Source of the DNA: Alphaproteobacteria bacterium
GTDB taxonomy: Bacteria > Pseudomonadota > Alphaproteobacteria > SHVP01
DNA length: 42,810 nt
Assembly: GCA_016869765.1 (NCBI GenBank)
Contig: VGES01000031.1
Location: 1 to 42,810 of the forward strand
Direction of reading: 5' to 3'
Within the stretch, counting starts at the first letter, position 1, and each line of letters opens with the position of its first letter. The notes beneath the pieces are model-generated. The model made no database searches. It was not told where the DNA came from and worked only from the letters and a program-made list of their open reading frames with translations. Of this stretch, positions 1 through 9,871 are shown piece after piece. The position numbers were made by a program, and so were the translations under genes.

Positions 1-82
1 ACCACGGGCCCAGCCGGAGGTCACGGTAGAATGCGGAGTGCAAGCGCCGGCCGTCGGCGCGATCACTCCCGGGGGGGACACC

Positions 83-1792
83 ATGCCGGAATACAGTAGT
101 CGCACCCAGCATCAATATCTTCCAGAGCTCAAAGAACAGCTTCGCAAAGGCGAGATCGATCGCCGCGAATTTCTTCGCACTGCCGTCCTGCTCGGAGTTT
201 CCACCGCAGGCGCCTACGCGCTCGCTGGCGAGGTCCTCAATCAATCCGTCGTGCGTGTCGCGCGCGCCCAGTCGGCGCAGCCCCGCATGGGCGGCAATCT
301 CCGGGTCGGAATGTCGGTCATGGACATCACCGATCCCGCCAAATACGACTGGCCGCCCAAGGCCAACGTCGCCCGGCAGATCATCGAACCCCTGGTCCAG
401 ATCGGCCTCGACAACGTCGCCCGACCGCACTTGGCCGAGAGTTGGAAACCGTCCGCCGATCTCAAGACCTGGGAATTCAAGCTGCGGCGAGGCATCAAGT
501 GGTCGAACGGCGATGAATGCAACGCCGACGACCTGATCTTCAACGTCACGCGCTGGCTCGACCCGGCGACGGCGTCGTCGAACCAGAGCCGCCTGCGGGC
601 CATGACCGTGACCACCGACACCGGACGGGTCAACGATCGTGGTCAGCCGATCCGGCGCACGAGCATGGCCGAAGGATCGATCGAGAAGATCGACAGTCAT
701 ACCGTTCGTTTTCACCTGCAGACCCCGGACCTGGCGATCCCCGAGGCCCTTTCCGACTACCCGGCGCTGCTCGTCCATCGCCGCTTCGCCGACATGGGTG
801 GCGATTTGCGCAAGAACCCGATCGGCACCGGTCCCTATCGGCTCGTGGAGCACACGGTCGGGCAACGCAGTGTGCTCGCCAAACGCCCGAAGGCCGACTA
901 TTGGGGGGACGAGGTCTATCTCGACCAGATCACCTACGTCGACCTGGGCGAAGACCCGGCGGCGATGATCGCCGCACTCGCCTCGAACCAAGTCGACATG
1001 AACCACCAGTTCAGCGCCGATGCCATCGAGGCGATTCAGCGCATCCCGCACCTGCAGCTCAACGAAGTGGGAACGTCGGCGACCGGTGTCGCCCGCATGC
1101 GGATCACCGAAAAGCCGTTCGACGACAAACGCGTCCGCGAGGCGATCCGCCTTTGCGTCGACCACAACCGCCTGCTCGAGATCGCCTACCGCGGTCACGG
1201 TGTTCCGGCGGAAGACCACCACGTCGCCCCGATCCATCCGGAGTACGCGACCCTCTCCGACAAGCTCAAGCCCGATATCGAAAAAGCGCGCGCCCTGATC
1301 AAGGCCGCGGGCTACGACAACGGGCTGACGGTGACGCTGTACACCGTAGCCGGGCCGAGCTGGGAGACGATCACCAGCCAAGCCATTGCGGAGATGTGCA
1401 AACCCGCCGGAATCAACGTCCAGGTCAACCTGATGCCGGGAGCCACCTACTGGGATCGGTGGCTCTCCACCCCGTTCGGATTCACGTCGTGGGGTCATCG
1501 GCCACTCGGGGTCCAGGCGCTCAATCTCGCCTACCGCACGGGCGGCATCTGGAACGAGTCGGGTCACAGCGATCCCGAGTACGACAAATGGCTGCAGGAG
1601 GCCTCGGCGACGCCCGATCCCAAGGAGCGTCAGAAGATCATGGAGAAGCTGCAGCGCCGGCTGCAGGAGAACTCGGTGATTTCGCAGGGCTACTGGCGTT
1701 CGGTGATCAACGCGACAAACAAGCGCGTGAAGAACTTCAAAATTCACGTCGCGCTGGAGCATCATCTGAACAAGGTCTGGCTCGAGTCCTAG
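83..1792 (+). CDS. ABC transporter substrate-binding protein, family 5 (peptide/opine type), Tat-exported
   Basis: Extracytoplasmic binding protein of about 569 residues that would capture oligopeptides or similar solutes for the permeases and ATPase encoded directly downstream. The N-terminus carries a twin-arginine signal: RREFLRTAV followed by a hydrophobic stretch rich in Ala, Gly and Leu. The mature part has the SBP_bac_5 layout, with a LAESWKPS-type segment, a W-x-F-K-L-R-R-G-I-K-W-S-N-G-D block, and a GTGPYRL motif near the middle. I chose the ATG at 83 because a G-rich Shine-Dalgarno-like run (71-79) lies just before it; a GTG at 38 would add 15 residues that do not look like a signal peptide. 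It is the first gene of a four-gene operon and is followed by a strong stem-loop at 1802-1827. Family assignment is secure; the substrate is not readable from sequence. Confidence 0.93.
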   Translation: MPEYSSRTQHQYLPELKEQLRKGEIDRREFLRTAVLLGVSTAGAYALAGEVLNQSVVRVARAQSAQPRMGGNLRVGMSVMDITDPAKYDWPPKANVARQIIEPLVQIGLDNVARPHLAESWKPSADLKTWEFKLRRGIKWSNGDECNADDLIFNVTRWLDPATASSNQSRLRAMTVTTDTGRVNDRGQPIRRTSMAEGSIEKIDSHTVRFHLQTPDLAIPEALSDYPALLVHRRFADMGGDLRKNPIGTGPYRLVEHTVGQRSVLAKRPKADYWGDEVYLDQITYVDLGEDPAAMIAALASNQVDMNHQFSADAIEAIQRIPHLQLNEVGTSATGVARMRITEKPFDDKRVREAIRLCVDHNRLLEIAYRGHGVPAEDHHVAPIHPEYATLSDKLKPDIEKARALIKAAGYDNGLTVTLYTVAGPSWETITSQAIAEMCKPAGINVQVNLMPGATYWDRWLSTPFGFTSWGHRPLGVQALNLAYRTGGIWNESGHSDPEYDKWLQEASATPDPKERQKIMEKLQRRLQENSVISQGYWRSVINATNKRVKNFKIHVALEHHLNKVWLES

Positions 1793-1801
1793 GCGGCGTA
1801 C

Positions 1802-1827
1802 CGGTGCGGTCCTCCTGGGCCGCACCG
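1802..1827 (+). promoter_or_regulatory. Stem-loop just after the binding-protein gene
   Basis: An 11-bp stem (arms CGGTGCGGTCC and GGGCCGCACCG, one G-T wobble) closes on a TCCT loop. It starts 9 bases after the binding-protein stop and ends 20 bases before the permease start. No T-run follows, so it is unlikely to be a full intrinsic terminator. A role in 3'-end protection or partial attenuation, giving binding protein in excess over permease, is inferred. Equivalent structures follow the other three intact binding-protein genes in this window. Confidence 0.6.
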
Positions 1828-1847
1828 CCAAGCCTCCCCGTCTCGTT

Positions 1848-2780
1848 GTGGTTTTAGCGGTCCTCAAGCGCCTCGGCCTCTTGGCCGCGACGATGCTCGT
1901 CGTCTCGCTCGTGGTTTTCTTGCTGCTCGAAGCGACCCCGAGCAGCGTCGCGATCAAGGTGATCGGCCCCTACACCACGGCCGAACAGCAGCAGCTCTGG
2001 CTCGAACAGAACGGCTATCTCCGCCCCGTCGGCGAACGCTATGTCGAGTGGTTGGGCCGTTTTCTGACGGGGGACTTCGGCGAGTCGATCCGCTTCAAGG
2101 CTCCGGTCGCCGAGGTTCTGTGGCCGCGGCTCTGGAACACCGCCATTCTCGGGCTGACGGCGCTCGCGGTGATCGCCCCGTGCTCGATCCTGCTCGGCGT
2201 AATCGCCGGAATTCGCGAGGGCTCACCCGCCGATCGTTCGATCTCGGTCGCCAGCATCGTCACCACGTCGCTGCCCGAGTTCGCCTCCGCCGTGTTCCTC
2301 GCTGGCGTCTTCGTGTTCTGGCTCGCCTGGCTCCCCGGAACGAGCAGCATGGCGGAGGGATGGGACTGGCGCCAACTCGTGTTGCCGGTCGCCGTGCTCG
2401 TGCTTTACGACCTCGGTTACGTCGCACGCATGACGCGCGCCTCGATGGTCGAAGTGATGGCGACAGCCTATGTCCGCACCGCCGTCCTTAAGGGGCTCTC
2501 TAGGGCGCGCGTCATCACGCATCACGCGCTGCGCAACGCCTTGATCACGCCTTTCACCGTGCTGACGCTTCACATCAATTGGCTCCTATCCGGGGTCATC
2601 GTCGTCGAAGCGTTCTTCGCCTACAAAGGCTTCGGCGCCCTCCTCCTCGAAGCCTCGCTCAATCAGGACATTTACCTGATCGAGGCGTGCACCATGGTCG
2701 CGGTCCTCGTGGCCGTGGCGACGCAGGCCCTGGCCGACATCGGCTATCGCCTGCTCAATCCGAGGCTGCGCGGGACATGA
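1848..2780 (+). CDS. ABC transporter permease (DppB/OppB type)
   Basis: Inner-membrane permease of 310 residues, the first of two that form the translocation channel of the peptide-type importer. The N-terminal membrane segment is built from LAATMLVVSLVVFLLLEATP, typical of DppB-like proteins, followed by a periplasmic loop containing the usual RY-x-x-WL-x-x-FLTGDFG-x-S segment. The cytoplasmic EAA-like loop reads YVRTAVLKGLSRARVITHHALRN, the contact site for the ATPase. Start is a GTG at 1848; no convincing Shine-Dalgarno sequence is seen, so a slightly different start is possible. The stop overlaps the next gene's ATG (ATGA), indicating translational coupling. Confidence 0.92.
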   Translation: MVLAVLKRLGLLAATMLVVSLVVFLLLEATPSSVAIKVIGPYTTAEQQQLWLEQNGYLRPVGERYVEWLGRFLTGDFGESIRFKAPVAEVLWPRLWNTAILGLTALAVIAPCSILLGVIAGIREGSPADRSISVASIVTTSLPEFASAVFLAGVFVFWLAWLPGTSSMAEGWDWRQLVLPVAVLVLYDLGYVARMTRASMVEVMATAYVRTAVLKGLSRARVITHHALRNALITPFTVLTLHINWLLSGVIVVEAFFAYKGFGALLLEASLNQDIYLIEACTMVAVLVAVATQALADIGYRLLNPRLRGT

Positions 2781-3649
2781 CCGTCAACGGCGCCCCCACT
2801 GGCTACGATGTGCCCGCCGCGGGCGGCCTGGGCCTAAGGCATCTGGCGCGAAGTCCGGCGGCGCTGATCGGCCTCGCCATCATCGTGTTCTGGGTCATCG
2901 TGGCGATCGCGGCGCCGTGGCTGGCGCCCCACCCGCCGAACACGCCCTTGCAGGCGTTGTTGCCGCCCGGCAGCGAGACGGCCCGTGGCGCGTTCTGGCT
3001 CGGGACCGACCAGCTCGGGCGTGACATCTTGAGCCGGGTGATCTGGGGCAGCCGCCGAGTCCTGCTCTACGCGCCCTTGGCCACGGCCTTCGCCTACGCG
3101 ATCGGCATCACGATCGGGCTCATGGCCGGCTACTGGCGCGGTTGGATCGATCAGGCGCTGTCGCGCGTGAGCGACGTCGTCCTCGCGTTCCCGGTGCTCG
3201 TGCTCTACATCCTGATCATCACGACGATTGGCGCCTCCGGGCTCAACATCGTGATCGCTGTCGTCTTCGCCTCGACCCCCGGCGTCATGCGCATCGTCCG
3301 CGGACTGACGCTCGATGCGCGCGGGCGCAACTATGTGGCCGCCGCGCAGATGCGCGGCGAACACCCGCTCGCCATCATGTTCGTCGAGATTCTGCCGAAC
3401 GTTCGAGGACCCTTGATCGTCGATGCCTGCCTGCGCATGGGCTACGTCACCATAGGCATCGGCGTACTCGGCTTTCTCGGGCTCGGCCTGCCACCGCCCG
3501 ATCCCGATTGGGGCGGCATGGTGCACGAGGCCCGCGCCCTGGCCTTCGTGTTCCCCCACATCGTCCTGTTTCCTTGTGCTGCGATCTCCTCGCTCGTTCT
3601 CGGCTTCAACCTTCTGGCCGACGGCCTCCGTGAACTGGGGCGCCAATGA
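2777..3649 (+). CDS. ABC transporter permease (DppC/OppC type)
   Basis: Second inner-membrane permease, about 290 residues. It has the DppC architecture: one N-terminal membrane helix (LIGLAIIVFWVIVAIAAPWL), the characteristic HPPNTPLQALLPP...GTDQLGRDILSR segment, then five further helices. The EAA-like loop is RNYVAAAQMRGEHPLAIMF. The ATG at 2777 overlaps the previous stop by 4 bases and its own TGA overlaps the ATG of the ATPase gene. The open frame extends upstream to 2579, but that part only overlaps the preceding permease gene in another frame. Pairs with the 1848-2780 permease as a heterodimer. Confidence 0.93.
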   Translation: MTVNGAPTGYDVPAAGGLGLRHLARSPAALIGLAIIVFWVIVAIAAPWLAPHPPNTPLQALLPPGSETARGAFWLGTDQLGRDILSRVIWGSRRVLLYAPLATAFAYAIGITIGLMAGYWRGWIDQALSRVSDVVLAFPVLVLYILIITTIGASGLNIVIAVVFASTPGVMRIVRGLTLDARGRNYVAAAQMRGEHPLAIMFVEILPNVRGPLIVDACLRMGYVTIGIGVLGFLGLGLPPPDPDWGGMVHEARALAFVFPHIVLFPCAAISSLVLGFNLLADGLRELGRQ

Positions 3650-5676
3650 GTGCCCTTCTCTCGATCCGAGATCTGACGGTTCATTACCGGACCCGGCGCG
3701 GACCGATTCCCGCCGTCGACCGGTTCTCGCTCGAAATCCGGGAAGGCGACAGCGTCGGGTTGGTGGGCGAATCGGGCTGCGGCAAGTCGACGGTCGCGCT
3801 CGCGATCATGCGCTACCTCGGAACGAACGGCCGTGTGGCCGGCGGTCAGATTCTGTTTCGCGGTCGCGATATCGCGACCCTGTCACCCCGCGCCTTGCGC
3901 GACTATCGCGGCGGCGAGGTGGCGATGGTCTATCAGGAGCCGACCAGCGCGCTCAACCCGAGCATGACCGCGGGCCAGCAGCTTGCCGAAACGTTCCGGG
4001 ACAGCGACCCACGCTCGGTGCGTGCGACCGTGCGCGAGGCCCTGGCCGAGGTGCAGATTGGCGATCCCGAACGTGTCGCCGCCGCCTACCCGCACCAGCT
4101 CTCGGGCGGCCAGCAGCAGCGCGTCGTGATCGCCATGGCACTTCTCAGCCGCCCCAAGCTCCTAGTCCTCGATGAGCCGACCACCTCGCTCGACGCCACG
4201 ATCGAGGCCGGAATCATCGATCTCGTCGGTGTGCTGCAGCGCCGGCACGGCATGGCCGTGCTTTACGTCTCCCACAACCTCGGGCTCATTCGCCAGACCT
4301 GTCGCCGACTCGTGGTCATGTACGCTGGTCAGGCGATCGAAACCGGCGACACCGAGCGGTTGCTGGTGCGGCCCCGGCACCCCTACACGGCGGGACTCCT
4401 GGCCTGTCTGCCCCGACCGAACTCACATAAGCAGCGGAACCCGCTGCACCCGATCGTCGGACAGTTACCGCCACCTCATGCCCTGCCACCAGCCTGTCGC
4501 TTCGCACCGCGCTGTGCGTTCGCCAGCCCCGGCCGTTGCGACACCCTCGCACCATCCCTGGTCGAATCCGATGCCGGATCGGTCCGCTGCATCAGGGCCA
4601 CGGAAATCGATCTTTCAATTCCACCGCCCTCACCCGAGGAGCCGAACTACCCCACGACGAACGACGTCGTCATCGCGGCACGTGGGGTGAGGAAAACCTT
4701 CGCATTACCCATCCGCGGATTCGCCGAGCTGTTCCGACGCCGGCGATTGACGGCCAACGACGGAGTCGACATCGTCGCCCGGCACGGCGAGACGGTCGCG
4801 GTCGTGGGCGAATCGGGCAGCGGCAAGACGACCCTCGCCCGCCTGATTGCCGGCCTCGACACCGCGAGCACCGGCGAGATCGTCGTCCTCGGCGAGGACG
4901 TGGCGCGCACACCGGTCGCCGACCGACGGGCGGCGCTCCGTTCGACCCTGCAGATGGTATTTCAGGATCCGAACGACACCCTGAACCCGAGCCATTCGGT
5001 TGCGCGACAGATCAGCCGAGCTATTCGAAAACTCGGGTCCCCAACGCTGACAGCCTCCGCCCGACGGGCCGAGGTCGCACGGTTGCTGTCGCTCGTCCGC
5101 CTGCCTCCGGACGTCGCTTCACGCCTGCCTGACCAGCTCTCGGGCGGCCAGCGCCAGCGCGTCAGCATCGCCCGCGCGCTTGCCGGCAGCCCCCAGGTAT
5201 TGCTGGCCGATGAACCGGCCTCGGCCCTCGATGTCTCGGTACAGGCCGCGGTCATCGATCTGCTGCTCGACGTCCAACGGCGGGCGGGTACCACACTTGT
5301 CTACATCAGCCACGATCTTGCGATGGTTCGTTACCTCGCCGATCGGGTCTACGTCATGTACCGTGGCCGAGTGGTCGAATCGGGACCCGTCGGGGCGCTA
5401 TTTGCCCCGCCCTACCACCCCTATACCGAGGCTCTTTTGTCGGCGATCCCGAGCGTCGATGGGCCATCCGATCAGCGCATCGTGCTGTCCCCCGCAGGCC
5501 AGGCGCCGGGGCGAGGCTGCCCGTTTGCCCCGCGCTGCCCAAGGCGAACCGGAGAGATTTGCGACACGACCCCGCCGCCCGTGCAATGCCCGGAGGGGGA
5601 TCACATGTTCTCGTGTCACCTGACGCCCGATGACCTGGGCCGTCGACAGGCGATGCCTTCAAGAGAGGGGCGCTAG
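3646..5676 (+). CDS. Fused double ABC ATPase (DppD-DppF type) of the peptide importer
   Basis: A single 676-residue polypeptide carries both nucleotide-binding domains that are usually separate DppD and DppF proteins. Domain 1 has Walker [10 protein letters not shown] (about residues 41-49), signature LSGGQQQR (about 152) and Walker [11 protein letters not shown], then the C-terminal oligopeptide-transporter segment (HPYTAGLL, Cys-rich [15 protein letters not shown]). Domain 2 has Walker [10 protein letters not shown] (about 388-396), signature LSGGQRQR (about 499), Walker [12 protein letters not shown] and its own HPYTEALL / CPFAPRCP tail. Both ATP sites look intact. Start overlaps the upstream stop (ATGA). 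The last 18 bases overlap the convergent ACT-domain gene. Fused versions occur in proteobacteria, so this is normal variation. Confidence 0.94.
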   Translation: MSALLSIRDLTVHYRTRRGPIPAVDRFSLEIREGDSVGLVGESGCGKSTVALAIMRYLGTNGRVAGGQILFRGRDIATLSPRALRDYRGGEVAMVYQEPTSALNPSMTAGQQLAETFRDSDPRSVRATVREALAEVQIGDPERVAAAYPHQLSGGQQQRVVIAMALLSRPKLLVLDEPTTSLDATIEAGIIDLVGVLQRRHGMAVLYVSHNLGLIRQTCRRLVVMYAGQAIETGDTERLLVRPRHPYTAGLLACLPRPNSHKQRNPLHPIVGQLPPPHALPPACRFAPRCAFASPGRCDTLAPSLVESDAGSVRCIRATEIDLSIPPPSPEEPNYPTTNDVVIAARGVRKTFALPIRGFAELFRRRRLTANDGVDIVARHGETVAVVGESGSGKTTLARLIAGLDTASTGEIVVLGEDVARTPVADRRAALRSTLQMVFQDPNDTLNPSHSVARQISRAIRKLGSPTLTASARRAEVARLLSLVRLPPDVASRLPDQLSGGQRQRVSIARALAGSPQVLLADEPASALDVSVQAAVIDLLLDVQRRAGTTLVYISHDLAMVRYLADRVYVMYRGRVVESGPVGALFAPPYHPYTEALLSAIPSVDGPSDQRIVLSPAGQAPGRGCPFAPRCPRRTGEICDTTPPPVQCPEGDHMFSCHLTPDDLGRRQAMPSREGR

Positions 5677-6192
5677 CGCCACCCAGGTGCAATCGAGATG
5701 GAGTTGCTCGGCGGTGTTCGCGATCGCGGCAAGGCACGCCTCGGTGCGTCCGGCGGGGATTGCCACGTCGATCTGCGTCGCATAGCGCGCGCCCCGCGCA
5801 TCAGGAATCCGCTCGGAGTGGAGCCGCACGACGTTGGCCTGGAAATCGACGAACGTCTCGGTCAAGCGCGCAAGCAACCCCGGCTGGTCGCCGCCCGTGA
5901 CCCGGATGCGGTGCGTTGCCCGGCCCGTATCGGCATGGACCGGCTCGAATGTGAACGGCCGCACCTGCACGATGCATCCACTCAACGCCGGCAGCGATTG
6001 CAGTTCGCGCTCGACCTCCTTGGCGATCCTTCCCTCGGGGAGATCGGCCACGGTCGAAAACTCGAACCCCGTGCCGAGCACGGAGAAGGCGGTGTCGCCG
6101 AGGTTGAAACCAAGATCGAACAGGCGCCCGGCGATTGCCGCCACCAGGCCAACCCGATCCCGTCCCTCGACCCTGATCTGCACCGTCGCCAT
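5659..6192 (-). CDS. Double ACT-domain protein, GcvR-like amino-acid-binding regulator
   Basis: A 177-residue protein made of two ACT domains (about residues 4-75 and 85-165). The first begins VQIRVEGRDRVGLVAAIAGRLFDLG, the second HRIRVTGGDQPGLLARLTETF; both show the ACT pattern of a beta strand, D-x-x-G-L/V and an amphipathic helix. Tandem ACT proteins of this size are related to GcvR, which modulates glycine-cleavage regulation, and usually bind an amino acid. No DNA-binding domain is visible. I chose the ATG at 6192 (MATVQIRV) over an upstream start at 6228 because the domain begins at once. It is divergent from pgk across about 114 bases. The exact role is not known from context. Confidence 0.8.
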   Translation of the reverse strand: MATVQIRVEGRDRVGLVAAIAGRLFDLGFNLGDTAFSVLGTGFEFSTVADLPEGRIAKEVERELQSLPALSGCIVQVRPFTFEPVHADTGRATHRIRVTGGDQPGLLARLTETFVDFQANVVRLHSERIPDARGARYATQIDVAIPAGRTEACLAAIANTAEQLHLDCTWVALAPLS

Positions 6193-6306
6193 GCAGGCGA
6201 GTATGCGCCGCGGCCACAGAGCCGCCAACGTGCGATCCGTTGCGGGAACCGACGCCCGCCGCTAAGGTGCCGGCCGTTTCCCGACGCAGGTGACGCCAAA
6301 CCCGCC

Positions 6307-7518
6307 ATGGAAGGCCTTCGTACGCTGGATGACATCGACGTCGACGGCAAGACCGTCATCGTTCGTGCCGATCTCAACGTCCCGATGAAGGATCTCTACA
6401 TGACCGACGGCCTGCGCATCGCGCGGCTGACGCCGACGTTGCGCGAACTTCTCGGCCGCGGAGCGAAGATCGTGCTCTTGTCCCACTTTGGGCGCCCGGA
6501 TGGGAAATTCGACGCGAAGTTGTCGCTCCGCCGCGTGAACGAGGTGTTGGGCGCGGCCCTCAACCGTCCACCCCTCGCGTTTGCCGAGGATTGCGTCGGC
6601 CGCGATGCCGAGCAGGCCGTGGCCGAACTCGAACCCGGCGAAATCCTGCTGTGCGAGAACCTGCGCTTCCACGCGGGTGAAGAGGACAACGACCCGGCTT
6701 TTGCCAAGGCGCTTTCCCGCCTCGGCGATATCTACGTCAACGAAGCGTTCTCCTGTTCACATCGCGCGCATGCCTCGATCGAGGGCATCACGCATTTCTT
6801 GCCGGCCGCGGCCGGTCGCGGCATGGAGGAAGAACTCAAGGCGCTACACCGCGCATTGGACAAGCCCGAGCGCCCGGTTGCGGCGATCGTCGGTGGCTCC
6901 AAGGTGTCGACCAAGCTCGCCGCTCTCACCAACCTGCTCGACAAGGTTCAGGTGCTGATCATCGGCGGCGGCATGGCCAACACCTTCTTGCACGCCCAGG
7001 GTGTCGCCGTCGGCAAGAGCCTGTGCGAGCCGGATCTGGCCGACACGGCGCGCGATGTCCTGGCCAAAGCCAAACGTCTGGGCTGCACCGTCGTGCTGCC
7101 AGTCGATGCGATCGTCGCGCCCGCCCTCAAGAACGGCGTCGCGACGCGGACCGTGGCCATCCAGGCCGTGCCCAAGGACGAAATGATCCTCGACATCGGC
7201 CCCAAGTCGGTGGCCGAGGTGCTGACGCAACTCGAGCGTTGCCGCACGTTGGTGTGGAACGGCCCGTTCGGCGCCTTCGAGATCGCGCCGTTCGACCAGG
7301 GGACGACGGCCATCGCACGCGACGTGGCTGAACGAACGAAACAGAGCAAGCTGTTGAGCGTCGCTGGCGGTGGCGACACCATGGCGGCCCTCGCCAAGGC
7401 GGGCGTCGACACCAAGTTGTCCTACGTGTCGGCGGCCGGCGGCGCCTTCCTCGAGTGGCTCGAGGGTCGCGTGTTGCCGGGAGTCGAGGCGCTGCTGCGC
7501 CAGGGCCAAAAGGCCTAG
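6307..7518 (+). CDS. pgk: Phosphoglycerate kinase
   Basis: Cytosolic glycolytic and gluconeogenic enzyme that interconverts 1,3-bisphosphoglycerate plus ADP with 3-phosphoglycerate plus ATP. The 403-residue length is normal. Substrate-binding motifs are present: VRADLNVPMKD near the N-terminus, LLSHFGRPDG, and YVNEAFSCSHRAHASIEGI. The nucleotide-binding half has VGGSKVSTK, GGGMANTF, WNGPFGAFEIAPFDQGT and the C-terminal GGGDTMAAL, followed by SAAGGAFLEWLEG. The ATG at 6307 begins at the conserved N-terminus, with an AGGTGA at 6288-6293. The open frame runs further upstream, but that part lies antisense to the ACT-domain gene and is not pgk. No gap or tkt gene is adjacent. The stop lies 4 bases from the stop of the convergent cyclase gene. 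Confidence 0.98.
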   Translation: MEGLRTLDDIDVDGKTVIVRADLNVPMKDLYMTDGLRIARLTPTLRELLGRGAKIVLLSHFGRPDGKFDAKLSLRRVNEVLGAALNRPPLAFAEDCVGRDAEQAVAELEPGEILLCENLRFHAGEEDNDPAFAKALSRLGDIYVNEAFSCSHRAHASIEGITHFLPAAAGRGMEEELKALHRALDKPERPVAAIVGGSKVSTKLAALTNLLDKVQVLIIGGGMANTFLHAQGVAVGKSLCEPDLADTARDVLAKAKRLGCTVVLPVDAIVAPALKNGVATRTVAIQAVPKDEMILDIGPKSVAEVLTQLERCRTLVWNGPFGAFEIAPFDQGTTAIARDVAERTKQSKLLSVAGGGDTMAALAKAGVDTKLSYVSAAGGAFLEWLEGRVLPGVEALLRQGQKA

Positions 7519-7522
7519 CGGC

Positions 7523-9871
7523 CTACTTTTCTTTCATCACCCAGACGCCGTTCCAGCCATCGGCCGGCGGGTGTTCCTTCATATACGTGCAACGCTCGAT
7601 GTAGGTCTCGGAGAGTTTGTCCTTGGCGTTGAATTCGAGCGCCTTCTGGAACTTCTCGATCGCCTTTTCCCATTTGGCGGCGCGGTACTGACGGACGCCT
7701 TCGTTGAAATAGGTCACGACGTCGACCAGGTTCGGGAACGTCTCCTCGCTGTGGTAGTCGAGCACCTCGTAGACACCGACCGGCTCGGTCTTGCCCTTGA
7801 CCACGACCTGGTCGACGGAGCGCGTGCGGTAGGTGCCCTTGAGCTTCTTGAACGTGTTGTCGCTGATCAGGATGCGCGCCGAATAGGACTTGCACGCGCT
7901 TTCGAGGCGTGAGGCGAGATTCACGCCATCGCCGATCAACGTGTAGTCCATGCGCCGGGGCGAACCGATATTGCCCGACACCACCATGTCGGTGTTGAGG
8001 CCGATGCCCATGTCGATCGTCTTTTGGCCGCGCGCGGCGCGATCGGCATTCCAGCGGCGCAGCTCGCGGATCATGGCGATCGCGGCACGCACGGCCCGGT
8101 CGGGATCGTCGTCGTGGGCGATCGGCAGGCCGAATGCCGCCATGATCGCGTCGCCGATGAACTTGTCGAGCATCCCCTCTTCCTTGGTGATGCACTCGAC
8201 CATCAGCGTGAAGTACTCGTTGAGGAAGGCGACCGTGCCCTGGGCGCCGACTTCTTCCGTGATCGTCGTGAAGCCCCGAATGTCGGTGAACATCACGGTG
8301 GCCTCGGTGCTGGCGCCGCCCAACAGGTCCTGGCCACCCTCCAGCATCTTGGCGGCGATCGTCGGGTCCATGTAGCGCGACATCGTCGCCTTCATGCGCT
8401 TTTCCGACGAAATGTCTTCGATCATCAGCATCGAGCCTAGCTTCTTGCCACCCTCGCCGCTGATCAGCGGCATCAGCGTGAGATTGGCCGAGACCTTCTC
8501 GCCACCGAGTTCGAGGTTGGCATCGAGCATGGTGTCGATCGCCTGGCTCTCCTTGACCTTGGCCAGCCGCTCGACCACCCAGGCGTTCGGGCCGACGAAG
8601 AAGTCGCTCGCGGCCTTACCGACCACGTCCTTCGTTTCGGCCTTGAGAATGCCCAAGGCGGCCCGGTTGCACGTGACGATCTTGCCGTTCTCGTCCAGCG
8701 TCACCACACCATTCGACATGCTCTCCAGCATGCTGTCGTTGTAGTTCTTCATGCGCTGAACGTCGTCGAACAGCTTGGCGTTCTCGAGCGCAATGGCAAC
8801 CTGCGCGGTGAACGCCTTGAGCCGCTGTTCATCTTCCTCGGTGAACGGGCCGCCGCGCTTGTTCAGCACCTGGGTGACGCCGATCACCTTGCCCGCCTTG
8901 TTGGTCACCGGCACGCACAGGATCGAGCGGGTGAAGAAGCCGGTCTGTTTGTCGAAGCTCGGGTTGAACCGCAGGTCCGCGTAGGCGTACGGGATGTTGA
9001 TGCTCTTGCCCGACGTGAACGTCGCCCCGGCGATCCCTAAGTGATTGGGCAGACGAATTTCCCCGGTGCTCGTCCCCTGTGCCACGCGCGAGAACAGCTG
9101 GTTGGTTTTCTCGTCGTTGAGGAACAACGTCGAGCGATCGGCGCCAAGCATGCGCGTCGCTTCCGACATGACGCGCTGCAACAGCGTACCGAGCTCGAGT
9201 TGCGACGTGACGTCGGCGACCAAGTCGAGGAACTCCATCTCCTTGGCCCGCGTCTTCTTCATGCGCTCGACGTACTGCGAACTCTGGAGCGCCACGGCGG
9301 CCTGGGTCGTCATGTCGGCGAGCAGGTCGAGGTCGTCCTCGTTGAATTGGCCCTCTTTCTTGTTGAGGGACTGCATCACGCCGATGATTTCGCCCTTCAC
9401 GGTCCGCACCGGCACGCACACGATGTTTCGCGTGGTGAACCCGGTCTGCTGGTCGATCGCAGCGTTGAAGCGCGAATCGGCATAGGCGTCGTGAATGACC
9501 GTGCCTTCACCCGTCTGGAAGACGTGGCCCGCGACACCGGTCGAGTTCAGGATTCGAATCTCGCGGCGGAACGTGCCCTGAGCGACGCGCGAATAGAGTT
9601 CCCCGGTGAGCGGATCGTTGAGGAACAGCGTGCCGCGCTCGCAACCGATCTCCCAGGAGGTCATCTCGACGAGTGCTTCGAGGATGTCGTCGAGCGACTC
9701 CAGGCCGGCGCACTTCCTCGAGACGTTGAGCAGGATCTCGGCATGGCGCAGCCGCTTGAGCTCGTCCTTGCTCGGCTTGTCGGCAGCGCGTCGGCGCAGG
9801 TTGCCGCGGTTGGGCGATAGCGCCTCCCCAGCGCCTCGACGATCGCTTCCCTTGGCCTCGATCTCAGTCAC
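7523..9871 (-). CDS. Class III adenylate cyclase with tandem GAF and PAS sensor domains
   Basis: A 782-residue soluble signalling enzyme predicted to make cAMP from ATP. Order of domains: short basic N-terminus, GAF 1 (about 55-205), GAF 2 (about 215-365), PAS (about 375-490), class III catalytic domain (about 515-700), and a C-terminal TPR-like helical tail. The catalytic domain has both metal-binding Asp motifs (FTDIRGF and DKFIGDAIMAAFG), the Lys of DKFIGD and the Thr of DYTLIGDGVNLASRLE that fit adenylate rather than guanylate specificity, and the transition-state Asn and Arg in NLASRLE. The GTG at 9871 overlaps the stop of the upstream coiled-coil gene by 8 bases; the frame is open further upstream only as a shadow of that gene. 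The two GAF domains resemble each other closely (TLFLND, FSRVAQGT, FNP/A-x-x-D-x-QTGF), which suggests internal duplication. Confidence 0.93.
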   Translation of the reverse strand: MTEIEAKGSDRRGAGEALSPNRGNLRRRAADKPSKDELKRLRHAEILLNVSRKCAGLESLDDILEALVEMTSWEIGCERGTLFLNDPLTGELYSRVAQGTFRREIRILNSTGVAGHVFQTGEGTVIHDAYADSRFNAAIDQQTGFTTRNIVCVPVRTVKGEIIGVMQSLNKKEGQFNEDDLDLLADMTTQAAVALQSSQYVERMKKTRAKEMEFLDLVADVTSQLELGTLLQRVMSEATRMLGADRSTLFLNDEKTNQLFSRVAQGTSTGEIRLPNHLGIAGATFTSGKSINIPYAYADLRFNPSFDKQTGFFTRSILCVPVTNKAGKVIGVTQVLNKRGGPFTEEDEQRLKAFTAQVAIALENAKLFDDVQRMKNYNDSMLESMSNGVVTLDENGKIVTCNRAALGILKAETKDVVGKAASDFFVGPNAWVVERLAKVKESQAIDTMLDANLELGGEKVSANLTLMPLISGEGGKKLGSMLMIEDISSEKRMKATMSRYMDPTIAAKMLEGGQDLLGGASTEATVMFTDIRGFTTITEEVGAQGTVAFLNEYFTLMVECITKEEGMLDKFIGDAIMAAFGLPIAHDDDPDRAVRAAIAMIRELRRWNADRAARGQKTIDMGIGLNTDMVVSGNIGSPRRMDYTLIGDGVNLASRLESACKSYSARILISDNTFKKLKGTYRTRSVDQVVVKGKTEPVGVYEVLDYHSEETFPNLVDVVTYFNEGVRQYRAAKWEKAIEKFQKALEFNAKDKLSETYIERCTYMKEHPPADGWNGVWVMKEK

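Noticed and set aside
1846-1848. Hairpin 1802-1827 as an intrinsic terminator of the first gene
   Set aside because: No U-run follows and the permease gene starts 20 bases later in the same operon.
5698-6306. Long N-terminal extension of the pgk frame
   Set aside because: It is antisense to the double-ACT gene and lacks any pgk similarity; the conserved kinase start is at 6307.
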